64,000 nucleotides of DNA from Rhodocollybia butyracea (taxonomy: Eukaryota > Basidiomycota > Agaricomycetes > Agaricales > Omphalotaceae): contig JADNRY010000024.1 of assembly GCA_015501585.1 (NCBI GenBank), positions 124,001-188,000 of the forward strand. The letters run 5' to 3'. Positions 1 to 11,500 of the stretch are shown piece after piece. The notes under the pieces were generated by a model. That model was not told the DNA's origin. It did not search any database and was given only the letters and a program-made list of their open reading frames with translations. The stretch's first letter is position 1, and each line of letters begins with the position of its first letter. A program made the translations under genes and the position numbers.

Positions 1-854
1 TAACACATCAAACTGTGGTAAAACCATACCTCGTCGGTCCCTATCTTGCCTTGCCCTGCTTTATACAACGCGTGAACATCTGCTTCTACAAGTCCTCTGT
101 CGACAGGCGTATTGTCTGGTGGGCGGTTGGAGGAAACGATCATAGTAAAGACTGGAAAAAAGAAGAGTTGTTCAAAACCAAAGCCTCTCAAACATTGTAA
201 AAAATTCATACGTCTCTCAGTCTTCCCACTCAAGTCACTTTTCACCGCCTGTTCCAAACTGCGACCGTATTTGGCGCGGTAGGCCTGGCCAAGGTTGTAC
301 AAGTCGGAAGGTGAACGGTCTGCGATGATTTCCGTGAGGAGATGCTCGTCGGTGCTGATGGAAGAAGTTGAGAATGAGAAGGCACCAGAGACGCGAAGAA
401 CATACCCAGCTCCGCTTAACGCCTGATGTACCAATTTGACATCGTATTCAAGAGGCCCACGTACGAGAGCAGTAAGAACGTCCCTAGAAAAAACATCAGG
501 ACTCGAATTGCTATCGATAAGATTGAAACGAACTTTAAACGACCGCCAGTTTCATTGTCGATGTTTTGCAACAGTTCTTTTCCGGTTGAAGCGCGGAAGG
601 ACGCTGAGAGCACAGCGATGTGCATCGCGGAAAGAGGGATGATGGTTTGGATTACTATTGGACCAGAATGCTTAGCACGACGAGTTAAGGTATTAGAAAA
701 ACAGTACTGACATAGAGTCTCTTTAGTCCCCATGCCACGCATTGCTTGTCTGAGCTTTTCGACATCTGCAATAGCGTTGTAGCCGGGAAGACCTTGAGTT
801 GGGGGAGGAGCTCCAAGAGGAGGTATTGGTGTATTGAGGTAATAGATGGTATTC

Positions 855-887
<33 letters not shown>

Positions 888-1376
888 CCTGGGTAAGAAT
901 GGGGATTGACCATCGGTGGACCAGGAGGTGCCGCGTATGTAGCAGGAGGAGGACCAGGGGGTGCCGAGTAACCGCCGTATACAGAAGGAGGAGGGCCGGC
1001 AGGAGGCGCATATCCTGAAGGAGGGCCGGTATATCCCGAAGGAGGCCCAGGAGGCGGAGCATAACCCGAAGGAGGTCCAGGAGGCGGCGCATATCCAGAA
1101 ACCGGATGCGGAGCATAAGAGGGTTGCTTAAGAAAAGTATAAGTGTGTAACAGAAATGGATAATATGCAGTTACGCACATAACCATCTCGGAAATGTGGC
1201 TCTTGCTGTTGTCCATATCCTCCTACTGGAGCTACTGGAGCTACTGGAGCCCCATATCCTGGCTGAGGCATTTGCTACAGACTAATCAGAACATTTTTGT
1301 ATGCAAAATGAATAACAAGACGCACAAATCCACTTCCTCCGTAGCCTCCTTGATTATAGTTGGGTTGATAAGACAT
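1..1376 (-). CDS. Annexin with Gly/Tyr/Pro/Gln-rich N-terminus (3' end outside window)
   Basis: Calcium-dependent phospholipid-binding protein of the annexin family, cut off by the window edge. I read exons at 1376-1326, 1274-1179, 1126-712, 654-534, 510-406, 354-212, 151-30 and 13-<1, all joined in frame by GT-AG introns. The first ~170 residues are a disordered tail with repeated SGYAPPPGPP units and a run of 11 Gln. Annexin repeats follow: repeat 1 begins ADVEKLRQAMRGMGTKE, repeat 2 carries ALVRGPLEYDV and SGAGTDEHLL, and repeat 3 has VEADVHALYKAGQG followed by IGTDE. The GxGTDE-type loops are the usual type II calcium sites. The first exon starts MSYQPNYNQGGYGG, a typical fungal annexin opening, so I chose 1376 over the internal Met at 1271. 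By family knowledge it acts at membranes in trafficking or repair. The fourth repeat is not visible. Confidence 0.9.
854..887. repeat. CAA/TTG microsatellite encoding poly-Gln
   Basis: An uninterrupted trinucleotide run, read on the minus strand as 11 Gln codons inside the disordered tail of the annexin. It is in frame, so length changes would alter the linker without breaking the gene. Confidence 0.95.
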
Positions 1377-1994
1377 TCGTGTTGACGATGGACCAGATAG
1401 TGAAAAACTTGACGGATGAAAAGAAGAACAATGATATCTTCACAGCTTTCAAAGCTTTTATACACTGGCAAAACAAAACAAGACGAAACAGCGCCCATTG
1501 TCGACTGGCAGTGGGTGGCAGTACATCGCCGGTAATCTTGGTTCAGCGTTCAAACGACGTTCAAGCTTCGACGTCGAGCGTGGCTGTCCGAATGAATAAT
1601 AGTGCCATAGCGATTGTCACAGATAAGATAAGATACGCGATCATTGAATTGTATCGTATTTTTACATTTGGCAAGTAAATTTGAAGTAAATCTACACGTA
1701 CTGTATGTACATGAGCAAGTTCACTGTTCTCGAATTCCAAGTAGACAGGGAAAGTGACATAACGAAAAAATCAAGGTCATAATTTATAGTAGACAGATTA
1801 CTATCAGGCTATACATCTTGCGTAGGCGAGTCGGTAGAGCGATAACTTGAGTAAGTATTGCTTCAATTTCATTTGCCGCAAGCCAACAATGTTCATCCAC
1901 GTCGATTCGAAGACCTGTAAACTGTGCATGTGAACATTTGAACATTGAAACTTGCGACATGGGCGCATGAACATTAAGGGAATCACGATTATCA
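1377..1994. other. Intergenic region, tail of membrane-protein gene facing the annexin promoter
   Basis: Both flanking genes are on the minus strand, so this holds the annexin promoter and the 3' end of the membrane-protein gene... the latter stops at 1995. Open frames here (for example 1379-1678 plus and 1784-1994 minus) have no recognisable protein features. The minus frame is read-through past a splice donor of the neighbouring gene. Confidence 0.6.
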
Positions 1995-3922
1995 TCAAGT
2001 CGTATACGTTGGCGGAGCTTCTTCTTCCATAACTTGACCCAATCGACGTCTTTCTTCTGCGGCTTCCAACGATTTTGGCGAAGTCGTAGTATAGATGTCT
2101 GCTCTTGACCTAACCTTAAAGACGGAGGAGGGCTATCAGAGAGGTAAAAATACTTGTAAGAGGTCTGAACACTTACCGAGCCCCCATAGGATAAAACTAC
2201 TTTCTCTGCACCAGGGAAATACGAGTTTTCCTTGAGCGAAGGTTGGGGAGGATTTTGCGAGCTCGATGATGCACTCGGAGTATTAGTATAAACACCATCT
2301 CCGATTCCAAGTGAACTACCCGACGGAGCGCTAGCGCTAGGATGAGCCTGATAAGGATCGAAAGTCTCCATCGGAGGGCTCCTTCCTGCAGTGGCAGCAC
2401 TAGTTTCGTGTTGCGAAGCGATTGTCGAATTTCTCGCTTCTTCACGTGGCGGTGAAGTGGCAGCTCCTGCACCAGTTGCAGCAGCAACAACATTCGCCAT
2501 CGCAGATGCCGTAGCTGGGTGCTCCCAAGGATTATACGGTGCGGAATAAACCTCATCAGGTCCATATTGCGAAAGCGAACGAGCGACAGGGTCAGGTAGG
2601 TCACGGTTAACACCGCGGTACTGCGATATCTCGCCATGCTGTCCTGGACTATAGCCTGAGAATGACAAAGATGTAGATGTACTTGTACGAGGGTGGGCCA
2701 TAACATTGGGACCCAAAACATCAGCACCTCCAGCCCCCCTGCAGCGCCAATGCCAGCAGCACCAGCACTAGTCACAGACGAGCTCGATTGACTATAATAC
2801 GACCTTGTGTTCGGAGGCCCATTGGCATACGCAATCTGGTTCCCCGTCGGGAATGGTAACATCATCGGCGAGTCAGGGAGATACCCTGATTTTCGACTTT
2901 CGAGCATCGATGGGGTGCTTCCAACTCCTCTGCTACCAGCACTTCCGATGAATGATGTATCCCTAGGAGGACCCCCATTCAGGTTATTTCCAGATTGATT
3001 TCCTCGGCGACGGTTGATGCAGTAGGCGAGGGAGATAATAAGGGAGGCAAGAATAAATGCCCCTACTACTGCACCAGCGATGATGCCGGTTTTGCTTTTG
3101 GATGAACTTTTGGATACAGAGTCGGAATTGGAATTACCCGTAGCTGCAGAAGTAAAGGAGGAGGAGGAGGGAGTGAAAGGGCCGACAGATTGTGATGTTG
3201 AAAACGATGTTTCAACAGAATCCTGGACGGTGTAACTATAAGTATATGAATATATATAAAGTGAGTAAAACTTCCAACAATAAAAACAGAAAAGATGAAT
3301 ACTAACATTATAGCATCAAGTGCAACATACATTTCAATGCTCCAGAATGAAATCTGCAAGGTATGTGATGAATTACTCAGGCCATCCGTTCTCCACAGTA
3401 CGGTTGACGCAATGTCCTCCGAACCACCATCTGTTTTCATGGTTATCGTCATCCTGTAAGTGTAACAGATACGTTTACTTCATTCAGAACCCACCTGAGG
3501 TATGGGAATGATCCTGCATATCAATGCCTACAGGTTCCGAACCATCGACAGCGGCCTGAGCTCCCACTGCATAAGGCCAAAGAGGACACATAACATAGAC
3601 GGCAGTACCTGCATATCAGACATCAACAAAAAACAAAACATTCAAAACTCTCAAAAAATATCCGTTAAAGCGACGACCTACCAACAAAAGTAAAAGTCGC
3701 CGTCGCCGTCGTTGAATCGGACAAATGATGGAATCCTCCATAGTCCAACGAATTAAACGCAGCACTAACGCTCCAACCGGCTGAATAGGTGATAGAACCA
3801 TCACTATCATCCACAGTGACATTGTGGTCCGCTAAAACCATGGTGAACAAACATGAAGCCAGAACTACGACTTGGAGAACAGAGAGTCCCGCGAGTTGGA
3901 GCTGGAGTCGTGAGCCACGCAT
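1995..3922 (-). CDS. Secreted-entry single-pass membrane protein with PPxY tail
   Basis: A type I membrane protein of a kind common in Agaricomycetes; function unknown. The signal peptide starts MRGSRLQLQLAGLSVLQVVV and is cleaved near LADHN. I chose this Met at 3922 over the upstream one at 4033 because the hydrophobic core follows it directly. A luminal beta-rich domain follows (SAGWSVSAAFNSLDYGG, then MCPLWPYAVG and SSHTLQISFWS), then a Ser-rich stalk and one membrane helix (TGIIAGAVVGAFILASLIIS) followed by YCINRRRG. The cytoplasmic tail is long, Ser/Tyr/Pro-rich and disordered. A last intron (donor after SYGGS, acceptor before PSSVFK) gives the end EEEAPPTYTT and the stop at 1995. PPTY is a PPxY motif, which by family knowledge can recruit WW-domain ubiquitin ligases. 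The frame is broken at a six-C run at 2734-2739 (minus strand G6): one more base restores it, or a very short intron skips it. Confidence 0.75.
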
Positions 3923-6059
3923 CTTGAGCGTCCCCAGAAGCAGAAGGAGGTTGAGAGCCGAGGGAACGATGGAAGAGGTGACGGATAGCTCCCAAAGAGG
4001 AAAAGAGGAGGAAAGGCTAAGCTCAGGGTCCAAAAACGCCCAGTGACTCGAAAACGGCTGCAGTTATAGTTTAGACCTGGCTCCAAGTTAGTTACATAGT
4101 AACTTAAAACGTGCTGTCTAATTCTGTCAGGTCCCCGGTGTGTACTGGTATCTTGTCCACACTTGATGGAGATTGGCAGATGTACATCCTAGTTCATTCT
4201 TAGTTCACTTATTTTATTTAAGTAGGGCAAGAACATTCAATGTTTCCTGTATATTCAATTTCAGATCCGATAAGTATGTAGCAGGGATCCGCACCTGGAT
4301 AATAAGTTATGACGAGGGGTTCAGCGCAGTTTCTAAAGAGCGTCAGGATGTTCAGAAGAGTTGTCCGATAGGCTCGAGGACGGGAAGCGTTGGATCGCAC
4401 TTGTTATAGTGTTGATTGAGTTTGAAAATGAATTCCATCATAGAAAGTACAGTCGCGGTGGCGTTAGCGCTCAGCACCTCCTGCACAAAAGCTGTGACCT
4501 GTCGTTTTTTTTTTTAGGCAATGGCAATGATAGCAGCCAGATGTGATTATTGGGGTATAAGTTACCAGGTAGGCGTTGTATCCAAATCCAGTGGAAGAAA
4601 GGGAGAGAGAAATCGAACTAACACTAGATAGATCACCTGGGCTTCAGCGCTACAGCGGTGTTCTGGAACTGTCTGATGCTCGAGGCGCTAATCGGCAGGG
4701 TCCAGTAGGGTCAAGGCTGGTCAAGGACATCAAAGAATAGATTCTTCCTCCGTCCCCTTTGTCTCCCAAAGGCAAACTTTGAAACCTTTTGATACTGTAG
4801 TTGAATCCTTCACGTCACTGATGTTTTGTCGGTGTTGCTGTGGTTCTTGAACGGTTGTGTGGCAGTATAGTAGGGGCAATTGGCCCACTCATCGATACTA
4901 TACTTCTTTAACGTTTCACCATTACCTTAACTCTTCTCTCTCTTTCTCACTCTTATTACTTATAATGGTCCCTTCCGACTATTCCTTGATTTCATCGTTA
5001 TCCCACTTCATTCGGTCCACCAGCCCGTTGCCGGTGACCTCGTCCATCATCGCGAAGAGACTTGCCACCTCTTTATCGACAGGCGGGAACGCGTCAAGTG
5101 GTAACCCGATGATAGTCGGGGTAACATGTGAAATTGAGAGTAGGAGGAAATACTCGATCATGTCGTGATGTCATCATAATCCTAGCTTTTCTTATATAGA
5201 ACGTCGTCTAGAAAAAGAGATACTTTTCTTCCTCTTTTGAACAGTCACCTTCAGAGGCTCATAGCCATCGTTAGTTTCTCCTCTAAAGTCTGTCTTTGTC
5301 GTCGAGTGCGGTGTACTCGCAACGGGCCAACGACTTAATTGATTCCATCTGTCCCTGAGATCCAATTCCAAGGTCCGATATAAAGGTCCGTTCTATACGA
5401 TCGTGTACTCGCTGATAAGATTATACTGCATCCGTACTACGTGTACGAGATAGTTTGATCTAGCCTTACTCTCAACTCTCATCCTCGACCAACACGTCGT
5501 TGGACTATCTGTAGTCTAACTTACTCCTCTTTAGCAGCATCGACGTGATTGACACGAATCCTCGGTTCTGTACACTGTCTATTTCCTCCTTTCTTCCCGT
5601 ACCACATACGACAAGAGGCTCGTGCGGACCAGACTTTCCTTGAGTGAACAATTTTTCACTCTCGTGAATTCTGGCTTGCGAGAGTAGATGTCCAACGATC
5701 AGCTATATAAGTTCTAGTACCACTTCAACGATGATGGCCAACGTTCTCGCATCTCCAGTCAAACTTTACTGGCAAATGTCGCGGCTTCTCGACTTCGACT
5801 TCGTCTCCACGTCTCCAAGAATTGTGACATCTTGGCTTGCATCTTGGTAAAATTCCCCAGCATTCCTTCTTTGTTTCAATCTTTTGAGCGACGAAGTTCT
5901 GGAATTTTTGTGGAATTTTTGGCGGCTTGCAGCTATTTTCACCAAGGTACCTGTAAAAGCCAGCAGAGTGTAGTTTTGACTTTGAAACCGTTGTAAGTGT
6001 TCGTGTAGACTCGAGCCAGTCGTTTCTTTTTGACACTTTGATGCACCTCATACGCCCGG
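3923..6059. other. Gene-poor region with one possible orphan exon
   Basis: No gene I can defend. On the minus strand at 4352-4480, preceded by a plausible acceptor, lies a convincing-looking C-terminal exon (frame includes MMEFIFKLNQHYNKCD and ends PIGQLF*), but I find no upstream exons for it, so it may be a relic. Short minus-strand frames at 4979-5161 and 5725-6051 have no recognised motif. A T11 run lies near 4504. Confidence 0.5.
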
Positions 6060-6961
6060 TAAACCTAGATAACAGCCTTTGACATGGGGGGTGTGATGGT
6101 CTAGGCTGTTACTATGCAGAACCACTAATGTACGGTAGCGCAATAAAAGCAGTATATTTCGCTAGGACTTTGACATGATGATCTCTCGGTATCCGGAAAG
6201 CTAGTACTTACCGAGATCACGCGTATGCTGTATGCCGCCTCCCGACCAATGCCGTGTCAAAATTCCGCCGCCCCAAATGAATCATCGCCTGCTTCAATGC
6301 GCTTGTCCTTTTCTTGCTCGTATCTTGATATAAAGTTTGCAATGCTATAGCCCTTACATATCTCATATCAGTGCCACAGAAGCACAAGCATACAGCTGAT
6401 GGGTTTGTGCTTCCTGAAGAGCGCTATGGTACTGTACAAATTTGTTCAATTGAAGTATAAGATACTCAAAGCTCTGAGGCTAAGATGTATGTCCTGGAGT
6501 CTTCTGCGTTACATTATTCCTTGTCTCACCATCTTGTCACCATCCCATCTTTGGCAATTCAGTTAATAGACTAACATAGCATACATCTTGTAAGTATCCC
6601 ATAGTTTGTAGTCTATAGCAGTCAGGTAGGCTCTATACATTATTTATGAGGTCAAATATCAATAGATGCGCTGTCGCTGCGCCGAACGATGAGGAGAGAG
6701 CTGAGGATGGAAGCGTGAGAACGTACCGGAAAAGCTTACCGGTGCTTCCGCTCATTGTTTCGAGCAGTGAGCAGGGGAAAGAGGAATTCTCTGATTGAGA
6801 GCGGATATCCCAGAAACTCATGAGCGGATATGATTGTTCATCTCAAGCTAATTGTACATGGAAATATACCTATAATATCCTGAAATATGTCTTCCTTATC
6901 AAAGAGATACAGTAAAAACTTGTACTCGCTATCCGAAACAACGAGCTCAGGAAAGAACGAC
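6060..6961 (+). repeat. Left arm of a ~0.9 kb inverted repeat
   Basis: Reverse complement of 7224-8114. The homology starts abruptly at taaacctagataacag and runs, with small indels, to gagctcaggaaagaacgac. Base differences are spread along the whole arm. It contains no intact coding frame, and I recognise neither a transposase nor a terminal signature. Several parts look like fragments of spliced gene sequence, for example donor-like gtaagtact when read on the other strand. Confidence 0.9.
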
Positions 6962-7223
6962 TCGATATACAGGTCTCACGTGCTGGCCACATACTTATAT
7001 ACACTATATAACCAGTATATGGCAAAATTAGGATCATCGAAAAAGTTTAGCGGTCTCAGTCAGGTAATAGGTCTTTAAGGACAAAGGTAAGTGTAACGAC
7101 TTGAACAAATATAAGTAAGGTTGTATCAGGATCGTCAGACAGCTTCAGTATGGCCAAATTTAATGCATAATGGAAAGCTACCATAGGTAAAATTATTCCT
7201 CAAGTACAAAGGCTGTAGTCTAG

Positions 7224-8114
7224 GTCGTTCTTCCCTGAGCTCGTTGTCGTTGACAATCAGTACGAGTTTTACTGTATCCCCTTAACATGGAAGAAATATT
7301 TCAGGATATTATAGATATATTCCCATGTACATTTGGCCTGAAGATAGACGATCATACCCGCTCATGAGTTTCCGGGAGGTCCGCTCCCAATCAGAAATCT
7401 CCTCTTTCCCCTGCTCACTGCTCGAAACAACGAGCGGAAGCACCGGTAAGCTTTTCCGGTACGTTCTCACGCTTCCATCCTCAGCTCTCTCCTCATCGTT
7501 CAGCGCAACGACAGCGCATCTATTGGTATTTGACCTCATAAATAACATATAGAGCCTACCTGACTGCTATAGACTACAAACTATGGGATACTTACAAGAT
7601 GTATCGTCTATGAACTGAACTGCCAAAGATGGGATGGTGAGACAAGGAATAATGTAACACAGAAGACTCCACCTCCTGGATCTTAGCCTCAGAGCTTTGA
7701 GTATCTTACACTTCAATTGGACAAGCTTGTACAGTACCATAGCGCTCTTCAGGAAGCACAAACCCATCAGCTGTATGCTTGTGCTTCTGTGGCACTGTCC
7801 TCTCTCAATTTCACAAGTCTCAGACATGAGATATGTATGAGATATAGCATTGCGAACTTGATGTCATGGTACGAGCAAGAAAAGGACAAGCGGAGTGAAG
7901 CAGCGACGATTCATTGGGGGCGGTGGATCGGGAGGCGGCATACGGCATATGCGTGATCTCGGTAAGTACTAGCTTTCCGGATACCCGAGAGATCATCATG
8001 TCAAAGTCCTTGCGAAATATACCGCTTTTATTGCGCTACCGTACATTAGTGGTTCTGCATAGTAACAGCCTAGACCATCACACCCCCCATGTCAAAGGCT
8101 GTTATCTAGGTTTA
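7224..8114 (-). repeat. Right arm of the ~0.9 kb inverted repeat
   Basis: Mirror of 6060-6961, separated from it by about 260 bases of AT-rich sequence (6962-7223). The minus strand here has a frame at 7567-7827 (MSETCEIERGQCHRSTSIQL at its start) with hydrophobic stretches, interrupted in the left arm. I do not recognise the product and do not call it a gene. Confidence 0.9.
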
Positions 8115-8599
8115 GAGGTGCTTTGATGAACTGACGATCAGCCGTGTCCGTGAAACTCGAGGCTGTGATTTCACATCACAACTCTTCAGCAGGGACTGGT
8201 TCGAGTCTAATGTTCGTGCTGTTTTCGAGTTTTTTATTGGGAGTAAGAGCGATACACTTCCGATCCTCACGTTTAGAGTTGGATTCAGCCATTCAAGTTG
8301 TTGTGCTTTGACGGGTCTTTAGCATTCAGAACCTATAGCCTGTTTAAGGTTGAAATTTATCTTTAATTATAGTAAGTAAAGGACCAAGGATTGTTGGTAA
8401 TCCAAGTCAGCTGTACATAGGTGAGATGCGAGATCGTGCCCTTCTTAGCGCTGCGAGACTCCTCGATAGCAAGGTCTAGTACGTGGGGATCAGCTGTACA
8501 GCCTGCACAGAATCAGGATAAGAATATTACTACAAGTTAGTTAGCTACAAGCAAGGCTATGCATATACTCTTTGTTTAGTACACTAGTGACAACCTCAT
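8115..8599. other. Intergenic region, nothing recognised
   Basis: AT-rich spacer between the inverted repeat and the 3' end of the P450-reductase gene. No coding frame of note. A GGTTCGAGTC string at about 8199 resembles a tRNA B box, but no cloverleaf could be drawn around it. Confidence 0.6.
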
Positions 8600-11500
8600 T
8601 TAACCGAACACGTCCTCACTATACCGACCCTCCTTCCTGAACTCGGCTAACCATGCTACAGGATCAGTGACTCCACCAACCTGCTCCGAGATGTGCATCA
8701 AGCTTTGGCGCACACCACCACCTACTCGGACGGCGGACCCGCAGACATAGACGCGTCCGTCGCTACTAATATCTCCCCAAATGTTAAGTGCGTCCCGCAT
8801 GAGAAGATGTTGGGCGAAACGCCTTGGAGCATCTACCTCGGAGTAGATAGCTTCCGCAGCTACGGTCCCATCATCAATAAACGACTGAACCAATCTGATG
8901 TTTCATGTCAACCGGAAGAATGGCACGTTCAAGTGAAGGCGAACTTACGTTTTCAAAACTTTCATATCATGATAGCTAGTACCGTAGTAAAACTTGAAGG
9001 AGGCTATTCCACCGTGCTCTGGGACCTTGATGCCTTGCGCACGCCGGCGCTCCTACACGTGGCAACTTATGAGATACCAAAAGCGGAAGCAACTCAAAAA
9101 CTTACCAAGAACCCAAGGAACGGTGAAATGCCAGTGCCAGCAGCGACCATTATGACTGGGGTTGTGGGATCTTCAGGGAGATGGAAGGTTTTCTGCGACG
9201 ATCGGGACTTGACCCAAACGCCATGGCCCACCCCGGCTCGTTTCAAGAAACCTGAACACAGTCCCACATGGTCAACAACTCGTAAGTCGTCGACACCCAC
9301 ACAAAGTTTCGCAACATGGGGATCGACCAACGGGCTGCTGGCAATAGAATAGCGACGTGGCTGATTCATGCGAAGGGCTATGAGAAGCTTTTGAAGGTTT
9401 AGAGATTGTACAAGCAGCGGGTGGTTTTCAATCAAAGAGCTGAAATTACGATTTTTCTTGAAAAAGGCCTTGCTTGCCTCCGTATCCGAAGGAACACTAG
9501 CGATGCTCAAAGTCTCTCGCAGACTCTCGAACTTATCATCAACAGGCAGGAAGGATGATAACAACTGGAGACTGCTATGGTGTAGTGGTCCTGCAACGTC
9601 AGCGTAGTACAGGAGGAGTTCTCGCAAGCTAATCAAACCCCGATTGACGAGCAACGCCGCGAGTGACTTTGGGTTGACATCCCTATCCACAGCTGTGACT
9701 TTGAAACTAGCGTCTGCGACAAAATTGAGAGCAACAAGCAGTTTATCCACTACAGCGATGTCATTTTCCGGGTAAACCTCCATATGGTCGCCTTCTTGGT
9801 ATGTGAAACCTTCGGGTACATCAAAGGTGATAAGACGTATGCTACGAGGCATCGGAGTATCCTCATCCACAAGCTCGATGTTAGATCGTAGAATGGCTTT
9901 ATCAAAACCAGGAAGTGGAGGCTGTTCTAGGGATGACTCTGCAGTGGAGGACGTTCGTTGAACAAATTCAACCTTGACGGCGTTAGCGCTGTACTCGGAA
10001 GAATGTGTGAGCACATTGTCGTTGGTCTTCCCTGCATCATTGACATCGACGCCAAAATTAGAAGCGACAGCAGCCCACAATTTAGTGGTCCACATCGCAA
10101 AATCACGGTCTTGATCAACGTTTGCATCGCCGCTACCTTTCTCAAAGATACGATTGCCTCCAAGAGCTTCTATGTTTGCGTCGACCTTCTTTGGCTGTTG
10201 AGAGAATATTATTAGGTGAACCAATGTGCCATCATAAGTCCAACTCACGAAAGCTTGGTATGTTGGGCCCCATTGTTTATTGCCCGCACCAAAGACACAG
10301 TAATTAATGCCTTTAAATCGAGAGGCCCTACCAGCTTTGATTTCCGAATCCAACATATCAGAGAAAGTCAAACCAGCGTCAGGAGGTTCTCCATTGTATG
10401 TCGCAACGCAGATGATGAAGAAGTTCGGACCCGCTGCGACTTCTGCTGTCCTCTTCGGATCGGAAAGCGGCGAGTCTGCAAGGGATACAACCTGGACGTC
10501 CTGGAACCCAAGTTGATTCGCCTTGGTAGCAGCGTCGCCCGCCATTCCATGACAGGTCCCAGTGTTCGATGCATGGACGGCCCAAAACCTGGGTAATATT
10601 TTTGTTCCAACATGCGGTTGAGGCGCTATGATTTTCTCCTCGACAGTGGTGTCCGACGCGAGCTTCACTTCTGATGGATCGATCTGCTTGAGTAGTTTCA
10701 TCCTGAAGTTCAGGGGACGGTAGAGAGCAAAGTCCGGGTCATAGATAATTGCACCTTCCGTCACATTTTTGATTTGGAAGTTCAACACTGTTCTGGCGAG
10801 AACCATCTTGATCTCTTGAAGAGCAAAGTTGAATCCGATACAGCCGCGGGCCCCTCAGAAAATCCGATCAGCGTGTAACTTGAAGAATAAAAGATAATGT
10901 GCCTACCTGCAGCAAAAGGAATGAATGCGTGCTTATGCCGTTTTCTTACCTCCTCTGTGCCCCAACGGTCCGGATTGAACGTGAGTGGGTCCTACCAAAT
11001 AATGAACTACTGTAGTTGAGTATAGAAGCGGCTCATACCTTCCAGTGCTCGGTGTTAATCATCAGTGAATGTAAAGCCACAGTGACTTGGGAACCTTTGG
11101 GGACCAAGTAACCGCCGGGCATGATTACATCTTTCCGAAAAACGATCAAAAATCATTAGCCTACTCTAACCAGGTAAACGTACTTTTCTGTGCCTGGCGA
11201 GTAGGCTGGAAAGCGGGGTTGTATAAACGCTGAACTTCTTTGATGAACTGCAAGGTAAAAGTATATAAGCAACCAAACATAGTTGTTACGGGTATAGCTC
11301 ACAAAGTCCAGATATTCGAGTCTTGCAAGCTCATCCGCCGTTATTTCCTTGTCTGCCCTCAAACCTGCCGCTGTAAGGGAAGCATACAGCTTTTGAGCCT
11401 GGGCAGGGAAGGTGGCCAGGCAGAACCACGACTAGAAAGTTGACATTCAGCGCAAGGATGATATGCAAAGGGACTGGACAATTCACCCATGCAATAGCGC

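Noticed and set aside
416..1216. Minus-strand frame of 266 codons
   Set aside because: It reads through three introns of the annexin gene; the spliced model is in frame and matches the family.
6060..8114. Palindrome as a DNA transposon with a transposase
   Set aside because: No transposase-like frame, no conserved terminal motif and no clear target-site duplication seen.
8190..8215. tRNA-like B box GGTTCGAGTC
   Set aside because: No matching A box, anticodon arm or acceptor stem could be drawn around it.
8693..9352. Plus-strand frame of 219 codons
   Set aside because: Antisense shadow of the reductase domain, with no motif of its own.
10216..10596. Plus-strand frame of 126 codons
   Set aside because: Shadow of the FMN domain; the minus strand carries SNTGTC and other clear motifs.
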